NCBI GenBank assembly: GCA_029204225.1
Contig: CM055095.1
Location: forward strand, 26,705,312-26,769,311
Direction: 5' to 3'
Source of the DNA: Diphasiastrum complanatum
Taxonomy: Eukaryota; Streptophyta; Lycopodiopsida; Lycopodiales; Lycopodiaceae
DNA length: 64,000 bases
Shown in pieces: positions 48,447 through 59,251 of the stretch. Under the pieces are notes generated by a model. The model had not been told where the DNA came from. It searched no databases and saw nothing but the letters and a program-made list of their open reading frames with translations. Both the position numbers and the translations under genes were made by a program. The first letter of the stretch is position 1; each line of letters opens with the position of its first letter.

Positions 48447-49632
48447 AAAAATTGAAGAAAGCTACTTTATATAAAGTATGAAGGCGAGTCACTATCTTTT
48501 TTAAATCTATGATATTATTACCTTGATCACTAGTGCCTATTAAATGCTCCAAGGAAACAAGAATGTTGGGGCCAAGAGATAGAAATCTGTATTCATGTTG
48601 GAAATATGTGAAGATACAAATTTTTAGTACTAATGTAATTGACAAAGAATGGATAGCTAAGAATGTATATGTACGTCGCTATATTCAAAATCCAACTTTT
48701 TGACATTTTCTTTTCTGCTCGAAAACTATCTTTGGTTCAAATTGTGTGCATTCATAGAGATATGACAAGACTCAAATACATGTATTGAATGACCTTGTGA
48801 ATGCAAAAAAAAATCCTTATAACTTGTTGATAATAGTTTGTGATGCTTTTTTCTCTTGTAGGTAGCTAGTGACGTTAACTGATATTTGATCGATTGTTAC
48901 ACGCTCATGATATCAACATATGATGTTAGTTTGATGTCAAACTAATATTTGATAAAATCTATAAATTTTTCTACATGATAAATTTGTATAGTAACTTTTT
49001 GTTTTTTATTATAGGTATTTTAGAGAGTGATCATACCATTATGCATTAAGTACTTTTTACACCATATTTTTGAATACACAACATAAAATGATTTTCATAT
49101 TTTTAAAAAGGATGTCAAGAATTCAAAAGCACATATTACAAGAGTAAACTACAAAAATTTGGACCTTCAACCATTTTTTTAATCACATTTAGGGAATTTA
49201 ATTAGATGAATAGACTATTTGATATTCACGGTTTTAACACTTTTAGGATCCCATTGACGGTATGACGACAATGATTTTACGAAAGTGAATTTTCACAGTT
49301 TCACAAATAGTATATGTGAAAGTAGTCATGATATCTATGATTCTATGTTTTGAATTGTTGCAAAGTATTCACTCTCAATATTAAGATTTGTACTTATTAG
49401 GACTATTCACAATCAGTGTTCAAATTATCCATATACACTTGGTAGTGGGATGTAGGAATCTCTAAACCTGCATTTTATTTCCATTATTCATTAGATTCCA
49501 ATAATTTTACTACACATCATCTTGATGAGATTTTTTTATGCAAATCAAAGAGGAAGCATCAAAGATAATTTTTTGTTATTGAGATTTGACTTTTTGACAC
49601 AAAATCCTATGAATAGGTGCTGAGAACAAGTC
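48442..49632. other. AT-rich non-coding DNA
   Basis: No gene or repeat family is recognised. Confidence 0.45.
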
Positions 49633-50010
49633 CTTAAAAGTAGTTTTACAAGTCTTGTTGGATCATTAAGGAGTGAGAAAGAGTCATTTTTTGTCCAAAA
49701 TCGTTGATTATTGATGAGATTTGATAGGAATTTGATATAAACTCATTCAATCTTTGTGAGAGAGTGAGAGGGCCGAGACTAGAAGTCATGAGCAAGGCTA
49801 GAAGTGAACTTCTAGAATCAAGTCTATTCAATTTTCTTGAGAAATTCTTTGTAAAGTCCTTCAAGATAGTTCTTTTGAATCAAGATCACTTAGATCTTGC
49901 TACTTATGTCTTTGTGAACATCAAGTGAGTTGCAAGTGAGGCAATTCTAAAAAAGAACTTAGGGAGCCGAGAAGTACATTCATTGTAGAAAGCAGTTAGG
50001 ATGAGTAGGA
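49633..50010 (+). repeat. Copia leader fragment
   Basis: Aligns with the copia leader at 5045-5430 from TTAAAAGTAGTTTTACAAG through GAAGTACATTCATTG. It breaks off where gag would begin. Confidence 0.85.
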
Positions 50011-50545
50011 GAAAGATTAAACTCCAACACCATGTGCTATCCTAGTATCGTATCAGTGTGCGTGTGTATAGACCAATAGTGAGGCAATATAGGAGGCGCA
50101 CATTGAACCGATATCCCGAGAATGAAAGTCTGCAGTCGATAGCGGATCAACGCGCAGGTGAGCGTATTGAGATTGTAGTGCGTAGAGGTCATGCGTGTGG
50201 AAGCAATATCCGGGTCATGCATGATGAATTCGATAGTTGAAGGTCAAGTTTTTTTTAAGTACATGTTTGTGCTTATATAGAGCCAAGCTTCACAAATGAT
50301 TGCCCTCATGAACGTATCGAACTGATGGGAAGCTTTTCAACTCAAATATAGGTTGTTTCACGGTTGCCTCCTTGGAGATCTTTATCTCTACAGATGATGG
50401 AATCTTGTACCGATTTGGAAAAAGCGCTACCACGCAAGGATTGCTACAATCGTCTGGCAAAGACACTTTGAAATTCGATACTCGCAAGTTGACAAAAGGA
50501 TCTTCATGTACTCGTCTCTTTCTCAGCTTTGCTATTGTTGGATCT
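50011..50545. other. Non-coding, not assigned
   Basis: Short frames on both strands and no motif. Confidence 0.35.
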
Positions 50546-51050
50546 TGTTAGCAAAAATAGCACAACTAGCAGATTTCGAACCATAAAGCTCCATAGAGAA
50601 TAGTTGCTTCCACCAAGGTTATCTTCTTGTGACAAAACTCTAAAAACATCTGATGCATTTTGATCCATCTTCAACTAAACAAGAACAAACACACAAGTCT
50701 GAATGAAAATGCGAGCTAAATGCACCTCAATCTCAGCACAAAACTAGTCTCCAAATTTATCACACCACAGAACCGTATATCCTTGGTTGTACACCTGATA
50801 TCAAATTAGTGCACACAGGTACAACTCCTAGTCCTTCACTTGGTTGTTCGTGCGTTGATTTGACATGTACGAACAACAAGCAATATTGATTTAGCATGCA
50901 CAAGTACGAACTCTGGTACTCTAACTGGTTGTCCGCACGTTGAAACGATATATGTACGGACACATGCAAGATCAATTCGGCGCGCAGAGGATGTACAACC
51001 TCCCGGGATCTTTTTGGGCTTTTGCACGTTGAACCGATATTAGTATAGAT
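50546..51050 (-). repeat. Candidate LTR with internal duplication
   Basis: Starts TGTTAGCAAAAATAGCACAAC, as does 51552. It contains two copies (about 50840-50915 and 50928-51000) of a unit with TGGTTGTTCGTGCGTTG versus TGGTTGTCCGCACGTTG and a pairing GTACGAACA/GTACGGACA segment. The right end is not defined. Confidence 0.45.
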
Positions 51051-51538
51051 AAGATGGAAAACTAAAGGGCATATTTCGATTTTTAGAGAGAATATTCTAA
51101 ATTCTCCATAGATTTTGAAGTGTGTGATCGTCCAAAAAACAAAGATCAGTAATGTGACAAGAAAGACTCAAATTTGATCCAAAGACTTGACACACTGAAC
51201 AATGGCCTAAGCAAGAACTTTGCTACTCCCAACGGTTGAGTAAATACTTCTCTGCTACACAAAAGCCACACAAGAATGCCAAGATCATTGTCACAAGATT
51301 CATTACTTTTGCTACTTGAATGCAACTCCAAACATTGTTATACACCAAAAACTTCACCGACATAAGTTTACTAGCACATAATGTGATGAACATAAGATCG
51401 CCTTCTCTGAAAGCAACTAGACAGTGAAAACTTCACTGGTAGAAGTTTGCTAGCAAAGATTGCGACGAACAAAAGATCGCCTTCTCCTACAGATGTGTTG
51501 GCCTGCAGCTGAATCTTTCCTCCTCACTTAAACGCACT

Positions 51539-51549
51539 CTCTGATACCA
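51539..51549 (-). other. Primer-site complement beside LTR end
   Basis: The minus strand reads TGGTATCAGAG, two bases from the TGTTAGC terminus at 51552. Confidence 0.7.
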
Positions 51550-51551
51550 AA

Positions 51552-51701
51552 TGTTAGCAAAAATAGCACAACCAGGATCTTTGGAGAAGAGAGAAAGCAA
51601 AACAAGCTCACTTGTTCTACTTCTCCTCTCTTGTTTCATTGTGTGAGCTTGTTTTGCTTTCTCTCTTCTCCAAGATCTTGGTTGTGCTATTTTTGCTAAC
51701 A
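51552..51701. repeat. ~60-bp inverted repeat made of two LTR ends
   Basis: Arms 51552-51611 and 51643-51701 are inverse complements with one substitution and one indel, separated by 31 bases. Both begin or end with the TGTTAGCAAAAATAGCACAAC terminus. Confidence 0.95.
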
Positions 51702-52840
51702 AATCTACCCCAAGGCAGCTTACAAACGCTCGCAGCTCCAAATGCTTTTTCTATGGCAGGAAGATCGGTGAGAAGTTGATCGGGGAGCCTAGGGAAACAA
51801 ATCGCCTTGGGAGAGCATAGATTTTTGTGATCGTCAACCTAGAAAATCCACGGAAAAACATGTATGCTAGTATTGCAATGTTCATAAGGCTTCAAAGAAA
51901 GAGCTTTTCTCTTTGTTGCATACTAATTAATGTCTGAAGTTAGAGCTAGTAAACCACAATAGTCAGAATGTGGGCATTATCGAAACTCGAAAAATGGCAA
52001 CCAAACATTATCGGTTTTTGTTTTCTCTCTACATAACCTCTCTCTAAAGTAAAACTTCTTAAAGGGCCCACTTTGAGCCCATATGTCCCCTAATGAAATC
52101 CTTGAGTAACAATATGGAGCCATCAAGGCTCAACCATATGAATCAAGAAAGGCAAGTTGGATTTAGCATCATTTTTTATGCACTTAATAGCTTAAGAGAT
52201 ATATCATCAAGTGCACAAAAAGCCTTGGAATTCATAGCTTGGTGTGATGTTTAGTTTTGAAGTGTGCTACATGTATATGGACACATCTATGGAGCATATT
52301 GTAAGGGATCCTTTAAGAGGTGGTGAAAGATCCTTCATGGACATCATTCTCTATTGGAGTCTCAAAAGTTCCTTGTTGGTAGCAAGATTTTTTTAAACAC
52401 TTCTAAAGGATTCATCATCAAGCAAGGAGAGTTGTAAATAGATCAAGCTAAATTTGAGAAGTGTGAGAAATTGTCAGAAAATTGGAAAATCTAGCTTAAA
52501 CCATGTAAATTGTACATAGGTGGGTCCTGCACATGTGAATCCTTATTGGCACGTGTGAGTTGAGGTCAAAGTAGTTTAGATCTCATTCATAGGGTTAGTT
52601 AGGCTTGTTTTGTCATAATTCCTAGATTATAGGGCCAAATTCCTTGAATCATGGAGGTGGATAACCAACCTAGCCACCAACTTGGCAAAACTCTAGGGTT
52701 AGGTAATATTGACAAATTAGGGCAAAAATAGTCAATCATATTCCTTAGTACATGCTGGATTTTTACCTAACTTGAGAGGACAAGAGCTCTATTGTACATA
52801 CAATCCATCATTCCATAATGAGGAGATATAATTTTTGGAG
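51702..52840. other. Non-coding DNA, possible older LTR pieces
   Basis: No gene is supported. Positions 52064-52085 (AGGGCCCACTTTGAGCCC) recall 43133-43160. This is the left flank of the young copia insertion. Confidence 0.35.
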
Positions 52841-52845
52841 CAAAT

Positions 52846-53526
52846 TGTAAAAATTACAGCAAATAAGGACCTAAAACACTTGAAATGATGAGGGAAACAA
52901 TAGATTATGATCTCATAAGATTAGCACAAGTTGAACCATCAAAATCCATCAAAAATCTATGCTTGAACCTCACTAAATGGCCCAAATCCTTGAAGAAGGC
53001 TTCACACGTGTGAAAGTACGGCCTCCCACAGTCTGAGTACTGTACACCAGACCTACATTCAATCCTATAATCATTAGTAATCACAAGTACTCAAACAATT
53101 ATGAACATAGAGAGCAATTGCACCATTATGAGAGAAAAATCATGAAATTGCTTGATTAATTTTGGTGAGATATCATCACCTATATATACATGATCCATCA
53201 CGGTTTTGGGCAGGTATGAGTAGCCCTAAACCTATCCCTAATGCTAATTTTGGTGGATATTTCATCCCTACCAAGTTAGGGTTGGAATCTTGGAGATCCC
53301 TCAACAATGCAAAAATTACCAAAAATAGCTCCTATTTTTTCTCCCTTGTATCTAAGCATAATTTGGACTCATTCCAAAGGTTCTAACACTTAGGTATACT
53401 TGAGAACATCCTTATGAATGGAATCCTATGCTATTTGGCACGTGTGACAAGCCACATCATGACCATCTAACTATTTACAAGTCATATGACCAAAACTAGT
53501 CAAGCTAGAATTGTGAATTTTTAACA
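52846..53526 (-). repeat. 3' LTR, 681 bp
   Basis: Ends TGTAAAAATTAC and TTTTTAACA. A TATA-like TATATATA (about 53180-53188) lies in promoter position for minus-strand transcription. Confidence 0.96.
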
Positions 53527-53538
53527 CTCCTCCTCACT
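53527..53538 (-). other. Polypurine tract
   Basis: The minus strand reads AGTGAGGAGGAG directly before the 3' LTR. Confidence 0.92.
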
Positions 53539-53540
53539 AT

Positions 53541-56500
53541 CTAGCTTGGTTCAATCATTGCTTTACTAATCACTCCAAGTGATGATATGAACTTCATAAA
53601 AGGTGTCTTTTGAAGTGGTTTAGTAAGTAGATCAGCTACACATTCATTGCTTGGAACATGCTCCAAAGCAATCTCCTTGGCTTGCACCATTTCTCTCACA
53701 AAGTGATGGCATATCTCAATGTGCTTAGATCTTGCATGGAAGATTGGGTTAGATGCAAGGTGTTGGGCTGATATATTGTCATTGTAGATGATTGGTGCCT
53801 CCTCTGAATCCATGATCTTTAGTTCCACCAATAATCTCTTGATCCAAAGTACCTCCTTTGTAGTGGTTGTCAAAGCTTTGTACTCGGCCTCGGTTGAAGA
53901 TAGAGATATAGTTTCTTGCTTTTTTGAAAGCCATGAAACCACACCTTCTCCTATGAAAGTTGAATAGGCACTTGTTGATTTCCTATCCCTCTTGTCCCCT
54001 GCAAAATCTGAATTACTAAATGCATGAAGGTTAATCACATCTCCTCTATATAGAATCCCAAAATCCAATGTACCCGAGATGTATCTTAGAATCCTCTTAG
54101 CCTTTTTCCAATGGATATTCAATGGCTTTTGCATGGATTGGCTCAACCTACATACACTAAAGCTAAGATCTGGTCTAGTTGTAGTGATCCACATTAAGGA
54201 ACCTATAAGTTGCCTAAACAAAGTGATGTCCATGAAGGATCTTTCATCATCTTCATTTGGCACTTTTACATCTTGCTCCATTGGTGTGTCAACACTTTTG
54301 CATACTTCCATCTTAAACTTCTTCAAAAGACTTTGAGCATAGTTTACTTGACTTATAAAGATAAAATCAGACCCTCTAAGTACTTCTATGCCTAAGATGA
54401 AGTGAAGACATCCTAGATCTACCATCTTGAACTCTAAGGATAGATCTATCTTGATTTTTTCAATACCATCAACACTATTTCCACTAATGATGATGTCATC
54501 TACATAAATGAGTAAAAGTACAATACCAACATCATCAAACTTAATGTAAAGAGTAGGATCATATTCACTTTGAACAAAAGAAAGTGAAATAAGATAGCAA
54601 TGTAGTCTTGAATTCCAAGATCTCGAGGCTTGCTTCAAGCCATAGATGCTTCTTTGGAGATGGCATACTTTGTTCTCCATTCCATGCTTGATGAACCCTT
54701 GTGGCTGCTCCATATAGATATCTTCTTCCAAAAAAGCATTCAAGAAAGCATTAGAGACATCCATTTGACATAGAATCCATCCAAAATGTGATGCAAGTGC
54801 AATGATTAGTCTTATTGTGACCATCTTGGCCACGGGTGCAAAAGTTTCCTCATAGTCTATCCCTTTCTCTTGAGCATAACCTTTTGCAACTAATCTTGCT
54901 TTATGTTTGTTAACACTCCCATTTGCATTCAACTTAAGCTTGAAGACCCACTTGCATCCTATTACATTCCTTTGAGGTCTCTCAACAAGCAACCAAGTTT
55001 CATTCTCAATCAAGGCATCATACTCATCCAACATAGCTTTATACCATTCTTTGGAGTTCAATGCATCTTCAACATTAGACGGTTCTTCAAAACTAGATAA
55101 AGCATAAGAAGTGGATGAGATACCCTCAACTTGCTGTCCTTTGCCTTGATATGTGAGCCTTGATGGCTCCACTTTTGCCCTTGAAGATCTCCTTGGTGTG
55201 ATAGGTGGGTTTGGTGCTTGCTCCTCCATGAGCTCCTCCTCAAAACCAAGATCTTGCTCCTCGGCCATCTTCTTCTTGATTGTTGGAGCACTTGAGCCTT
55301 CTTCAAGCATATGCATATGATGTTCATCAAAGATGACATCCCTTGAAACAAAAAATTTGTTCAAGGATGGGAGATAGACTTTGTAGCCCTTGCTTGAGCT
55401 TCCATATCCAAGCATGATCCCTCTTGTGGAAGATGGATCCTCCTTGGTTCTTGTTTCCAATGGCACATGCACATAACATATACACCCAAAAACTTTCAAG
55501 TGATTAAGATTGGGTTTCTTTCCATACAACATCTCATAAGGAGTTTTGCCTTCAATTGCTTTGCAAGACACCCTATTCATCAAGTAGTTTGCACATACAA
55601 GAGACTCACCCCAAAAGGATTTGGGCAAACAAGCATCTAATCTTAAAGCCTTAGAACATTCACATAATGTTCTATTCCTTCTTTCAGCAACTCCATTTTG
55701 TTGAGGAGTGTAAGGACAAGAAGTCTCTTTCTTGATCCCTTCCTCCTCACAAAAGGCCTTGAACTCATTGGAGATGAATTCTCCACCATTGTCACTTCTA
55801 AGAATCTTGATGCTATGATTATGATGCTTTTCCACAAACAACTTGAACTTTACAAAAGTATCAAATACTTGAGACTTTAAGGAAAGTAAGAACACCCAAC
55901 AATATATTGAGTAGTCATCAATGAAGGTTAAAAACATGGATGAACCTCCATTAGATTTGGTGCTAGCAATGTGCACATCCGAGTGTATGAGTTCAAGAGG
56001 ATGAGATGACTTTGTGATGGAGTTAGGAAACACCTTCTTATGTGCCTTGGATAAGGCACAAGCTTCACAAACCTTGTCTTCCTTCCCAATAGACCTTGGT
56101 AGGCCTAAAGCATACTCCTCCTTGATCATAGCCTCCATGGAACCCGAGTTGACATGTCCAAGTCTTTTGTGCCATAAAGTAAAGGTAGCTATCTTGCTCT
56201 TCTCGGCCAACATGACAACATTAGTATCCACAAATGCATCCAGCTTATAAAGTTTGCCAAGTCTAGTGCCCTTAGCCACTATCTTACCCTTCTTCTTGAT
56301 GAAACATTCATTTGAAGCAAAGTCAACATTGAAACCATTATCTACCATTTGGCCAACACTTAGTAGATTCTTTGTTATTGTAGGAATGTACAAAACACCT
56401 TCTATGTTGATCTTTTTGGAAGATCCTAAGCAAAGGGGAATGCTACCAACTCCTTCAATCTTACAAGCTTCATCATTTGCTGTATAGATAGACTTTATAG

Positions 56501-57509
56501 GTCCATCATAAGATAAGAGAGAAGAGAAAAACTCCCTTTTACTAGTCATGTGTGAACTAGCACCCGAGTCAATCCACCAAGGATCTTCTCCTTTGAAGCT
56601 TGTTGAAGAAAATATGGACATCATGAGAGAGTCCTCATGTGAACTCTCCTCCTCCTCCTTTTTGCTCATGTTGGCTTGGCTTTGATCTTGCTTCCTCTTG
56701 AAGCATTCCGAGGCATAATGCCCCATCTTGCTACAATAGTAGCACTTCACCTTTGATTTGTCCTTCTTGACTTTGGTGGTTGATGGAGATGCCTTTGAGG
56801 GTCCTTCTTGATCCTCAAGCTTTGTAGACTTCTTGAATGTTGATCCTTTGCCTTTGGACTTGCCTTTGCCTTTGGTGAAGAGAGCTTGGTCATCTCCACC
56901 TTGGATGGAAAGCCTATCCATCCTCTCTTGCATTTGGCTCCTTCTTGATTCCTCGGCCATGAGTGTGCCTTGGAGTTCTTCAAGTATGGGTAGCTTACCC
57001 ATAATTGCATATCCCTGAACCAAATTGTCAAATTCAAAGCTTAGTCCATTCAATATGAGTTGAACAAGCTCTTCATCCTTGATAGGGTCACCTATAAAGG
57101 CTAGCTCTTTGTTCAATTCCTTTACTCTTAGGACAAAAGTATGTGCACTCTCTCCTTTCTTTTGATAGCTTCTATAGATTTGATTCTTCAAAGCTAACAT
57201 TCTAGTTTGGTTCTTGGATTCATAGACCTTTTGCAAAGTCTCCCAAGCATCTTGAGCTGAAGTGCAATCTCCTACCTCTCTTAAGAGTTCATTTTCAACA
57301 TTCATTTTTATGCAATGTAGTGCAACATTGCACCTCTTGATGTATTTGGCTTTTTCTTGAGGATGAATAGGTTCACCCTCCTTACCATTTACAATTTCCA
57401 TCAAATCTTGCATGATCATGATAGATTCCATTCTAACTTTCCATATGGAATAGTTAGTTTTGTTGAGCCTTTCATTAGTATCCAAAAGATATGCATTTAT
57501 AGATGCCAT
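53541..57509 (-). CDS. Copia Gag-Pol polyprotein, 1322 aa
   Basis: One uninterrupted frame encodes everything needed for retrotransposition: capsid, protease, integrase, reverse transcriptase and RNase H, processed in a cytoplasmic particle. Gag begins NYSIWKVRMESI and carries LVQLILNGLSFEFDNLVQ. The zinc knuckle CYYCSKMGHYASEC is at 256-269. Protease DSGA starts at Asp 314. The integrase zinc finger starts near His 447, with triad Asp 511, Asp 573 and Glu 609 (35-residue spacing). RT has YVDD at 1002-1005. RNase H has the SDFAGD, STEAEY (Glu about 1209) and YNDN motifs, then HARSKHIEICHHFV. Residue order (PR-IN-RT-RH) is diagnostic of copia. The stop lies two bases from the polypurine tract. 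Nothing is missing. The related gag copies at 5438 and 21555 are in decayed elements. Confidence 0.97.
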   Translation of the reverse strand: MASINAYLLDTNERLNKTNYSIWKVRMESIMIMQDLMEIVNGKEGEPIHPQEKAKYIKRCNVALHCIKMNVENELLREVGDCTSAQDAWETLQKVYESKNQTRMLALKNQIYRSYQKKGESAHTFVLRVKELNKELAFIGDPIKDEELVQLILNGLSFEFDNLVQGYAIMGKLPILEELQGTLMAEESRRSQMQERMDRLSIQGGDDQALFTKGKGKSKGKGSTFKKSTKLEDQEGPSKASPSTTKVKKDKSKVKCYYCSKMGHYASECFKRKQDQSQANMSKKEEEESSHEDSLMMSIFSSTSFKGEDPWWIDSGASSHMTSKREFFSSLLSYDGPIKSIYTANDEACKIEGVGSIPLCLGSSKKINIEGVLYIPTITKNLLSVGQMVDNGFNVDFASNECFIKKKGKIVAKGTRLGKLYKLDAFVDTNVVMLAEKSKIATFTLWHKRLGHVNSGSMEAMIKEEYALGLPRSIGKEDKVCEACALSKAHKKVFPNSITKSSHPLELIHSDVHIASTKSNGGSSMFLTFIDDYSIYCWVFLLSLKSQVFDTFVKFKLFVEKHHNHSIKILRSDNGGEFISNEFKAFCEEEGIKKETSCPYTPQQNGVAERRNRTLCECSKALRLDACLPKSFWGESLVCANYLMNRVSCKAIEGKTPYEMLYGKKPNLNHLKVFGCICYVHVPLETRTKEDPSSTRGIMLGYGSSSKGYKVYLPSLNKFFVSRDVIFDEHHMHMLEEGSSAPTIKKKMAEEQDLGFEEELMEEQAPNPPITPRRSSRAKVEPSRLTYQGKGQQVEGISSTSYALSSFEEPSNVEDALNSKEWYKAMLDEYDALIENETWLLVERPQRNVIGCKWVFKLKLNANGSVNKHKARLVAKGYAQEKGIDYEETFAPVAKMVTIRLIIALASHFGWILCQMDVSNAFLNAFLEEDIYMEQPQGFIKHGMENKVCHLQRSIYGLKQASRSWNSRLHCYLISLSFVQSEYDPTLYIKFDDVGIVLLLIYVDDIIISGNSVDGIEKIKIDLSLEFKMVDLGCLHFILGIEVLRGSDFIFISQVNYAQSLLKKFKMEVCKSVDTPMEQDVKVPNEDDERSFMDITLFRQLIGSLMWITTTRPDLSFSVCRLSQSMQKPLNIHWKKAKRILRYISGTLDFGILYRGDVINLHAFSNSDFAGDKRDRKSTSAYSTFIGEGVVSWLSKKQETISLSSTEAEYKALTTTTKEVLWIKRLLVELKIMDSEEAPIIYNDNISAQHLASNPIFHARSKHIEICHHFVREMVQAKEIALEHVPSNECVADLLTKPLQKTPFMKFISSLGVISKAMIEPS

Positions 57510-58301
57510 CTAGTCTCCTAGTCAAGGACTTGACACAAATGAAGGTTACTTCTATTGATTTGATTGAAGGTCTACCTTATCCCACTTCTTAGGGACCTGA
57601 AAAGATCAGTAATAGACTTCCTATAAAGATCTAAGAATGATCTCTAACAAAATCAAATCATAGAATACTAGAAACAATGCACTTGCTTGATTGAAGTAGA
57701 CAATACTAGTAGAATTGCCCCTCTTTCTATAAAGAACATTAAAGCTTCCAAATGATCTGATCAAGAGTGAATTTAAGCAACCTAATATACTTCCAAAATC
57801 ACTTGTAAAAGATCTAAATGGAACTTAATGAGGATGCAACACAATCTACTATCCAATCACAAGCAAAAAATGATCAAAATTGATGAAAAATTGATCTAAT
57901 TTGGTGCATAAGTCAAGCAATGGTTGGACTGAACCTAAATCACTTTAGGAGGTGCCTACTACACCTTAGAACAGCCTTGAAGAGTCCCCAAAACTCTGAT
58001 ATTTCCTCTCCTTGAATGCTAGAAAGCCTCCTCTATGAAATCACCTCCAAAACTCGCTTAGAAATCAATGCTTGGAGCAAGCAAAACTTGCTATCTTGGT
58101 AATGTGAATTGAATTCAACTTTGCCTCTGGTTTTAGACACCTAAACACCTGCAAATGAAGTCACACAACACCAATCTCCAATGTATTTGACTCACTTTGA
58201 GTTCTAGAATCAATACTAGATGCTAAGATCCAATATACACAAGATTTAGATCAAAAATTGTGATCAAATTGAATGAAAACCAAGGATATAGCTCATTTCA
58301 A
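57510..58301 (-). other. 5' untranslated leader of intact copia
   Basis: About 790 bases between primer site and gag start, with no long frame. Short runs of uAUGs are possible. Confidence 0.7.
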
Positions 58302-58320
58302 CCTTTAGGCTCTGATACCA
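58302..58320 (-). other. Primer binding site (tRNA-iMet)
   Basis: The minus strand reads TGGTATCAGAGCC, directly adjoining the 5' LTR at 58321. Confidence 0.95.
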
Positions 58321-59002
58321 TGTAAAAATTACAGCAAATAAGGACCCTAAAACACTTGAAATGATGAGGAAAACAATAGATTATGATCTCATAAGATTAG
58401 CACAAGTTGAACCATCAAAATCCATCAAAAATCTATGCTTGAACCTCACTAAATGGCCCAAATCCTTGAAGAAGGCTTCACACGTGTGAAAGTACGGCCT
58501 CCCACAGTCTGAGTACTGTACACCAGACCTAGATTCAATCCTATAATCATTAGTAATCACAAGTACTCAAACAATTATGAACATAGAGAGCAATTGAACC
58601 ATTATGAGAGAAAAATCATGAAATTGCTTGATTAATTTTGGTGAGATATCATCACCTATATATACATGATCCATCACGGTTTTGGGCAGGTATGAGTAGC
58701 CCTAAACCTATCCCTAATGCTAATTTTGGTGGATCTTTCATCCCTACCAAGTTAGGGTTGGAATCTTGGAGATCCCTCAACAATGCAAAAATTACCAAAA
58801 ATAGCTCCTATTTTTTCTCCCTTGTATCTAAGCATAATTTGGACTCATTCCAAAGGTTCTAACACTTAGGTCTACTTGAGAACATCCTTATGAATGGAAT
58901 CCTATGCTATTTGGCACGTGTGACAAGCCACATCATGACCATCTAACTATTTACAAGTCATATGACCAAAACTAGTCAAGCTAGAATTGTGAATTTTTAA
59001 CA
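58321..59002 (-). repeat. 5' LTR, 682 bp
   Basis: Matches 52846-53526 except for five substitutions and one 1-base indel. It drives the gag-pol transcript (minus strand). Confidence 0.96.
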
Positions 59003-59251
59003 CAAATTGGCAATCTTGAGTTTTCTACACATTAATTTTGTCTTGAGTTTTTGTGAATGTTTTGGTATCAATACTTGATTCCACTTAATCTCTAATAATA
59101 GAGTGTACCTGAGTCCATACCACACACGTTTGGGGTTGTACCAGAGTCCATACCATGTTCTTTTCCTTGAATGTTCAACTAACATATTATACTTTCTGTA
59201 ATTTTAGTTAGCTCAACAAGATGATGGAGACAAATGTGGCTGGTTCTCCAT

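Larger units (their letters stand above)
52846..59002 (-). mobile_element. Complete Ty1/copia retrotransposon, 6157 bp
   Basis: Both LTRs, primer site, polypurine tract and one uninterrupted gag-pol frame are present. The target duplication is CAAAT (52841-52845 and 59003-59007). The LTRs differ by five substitutions and one 1-base indel over about 681 bases. By structure it is the only element in the window that could still be autonomous. Confidence 0.97.

Noticed and set aside
54079-57037. Plus- and minus-strand short frames inside the intact copia
   Set aside because: They are alternate-frame shadows of the 1322-codon gag-pol frame.
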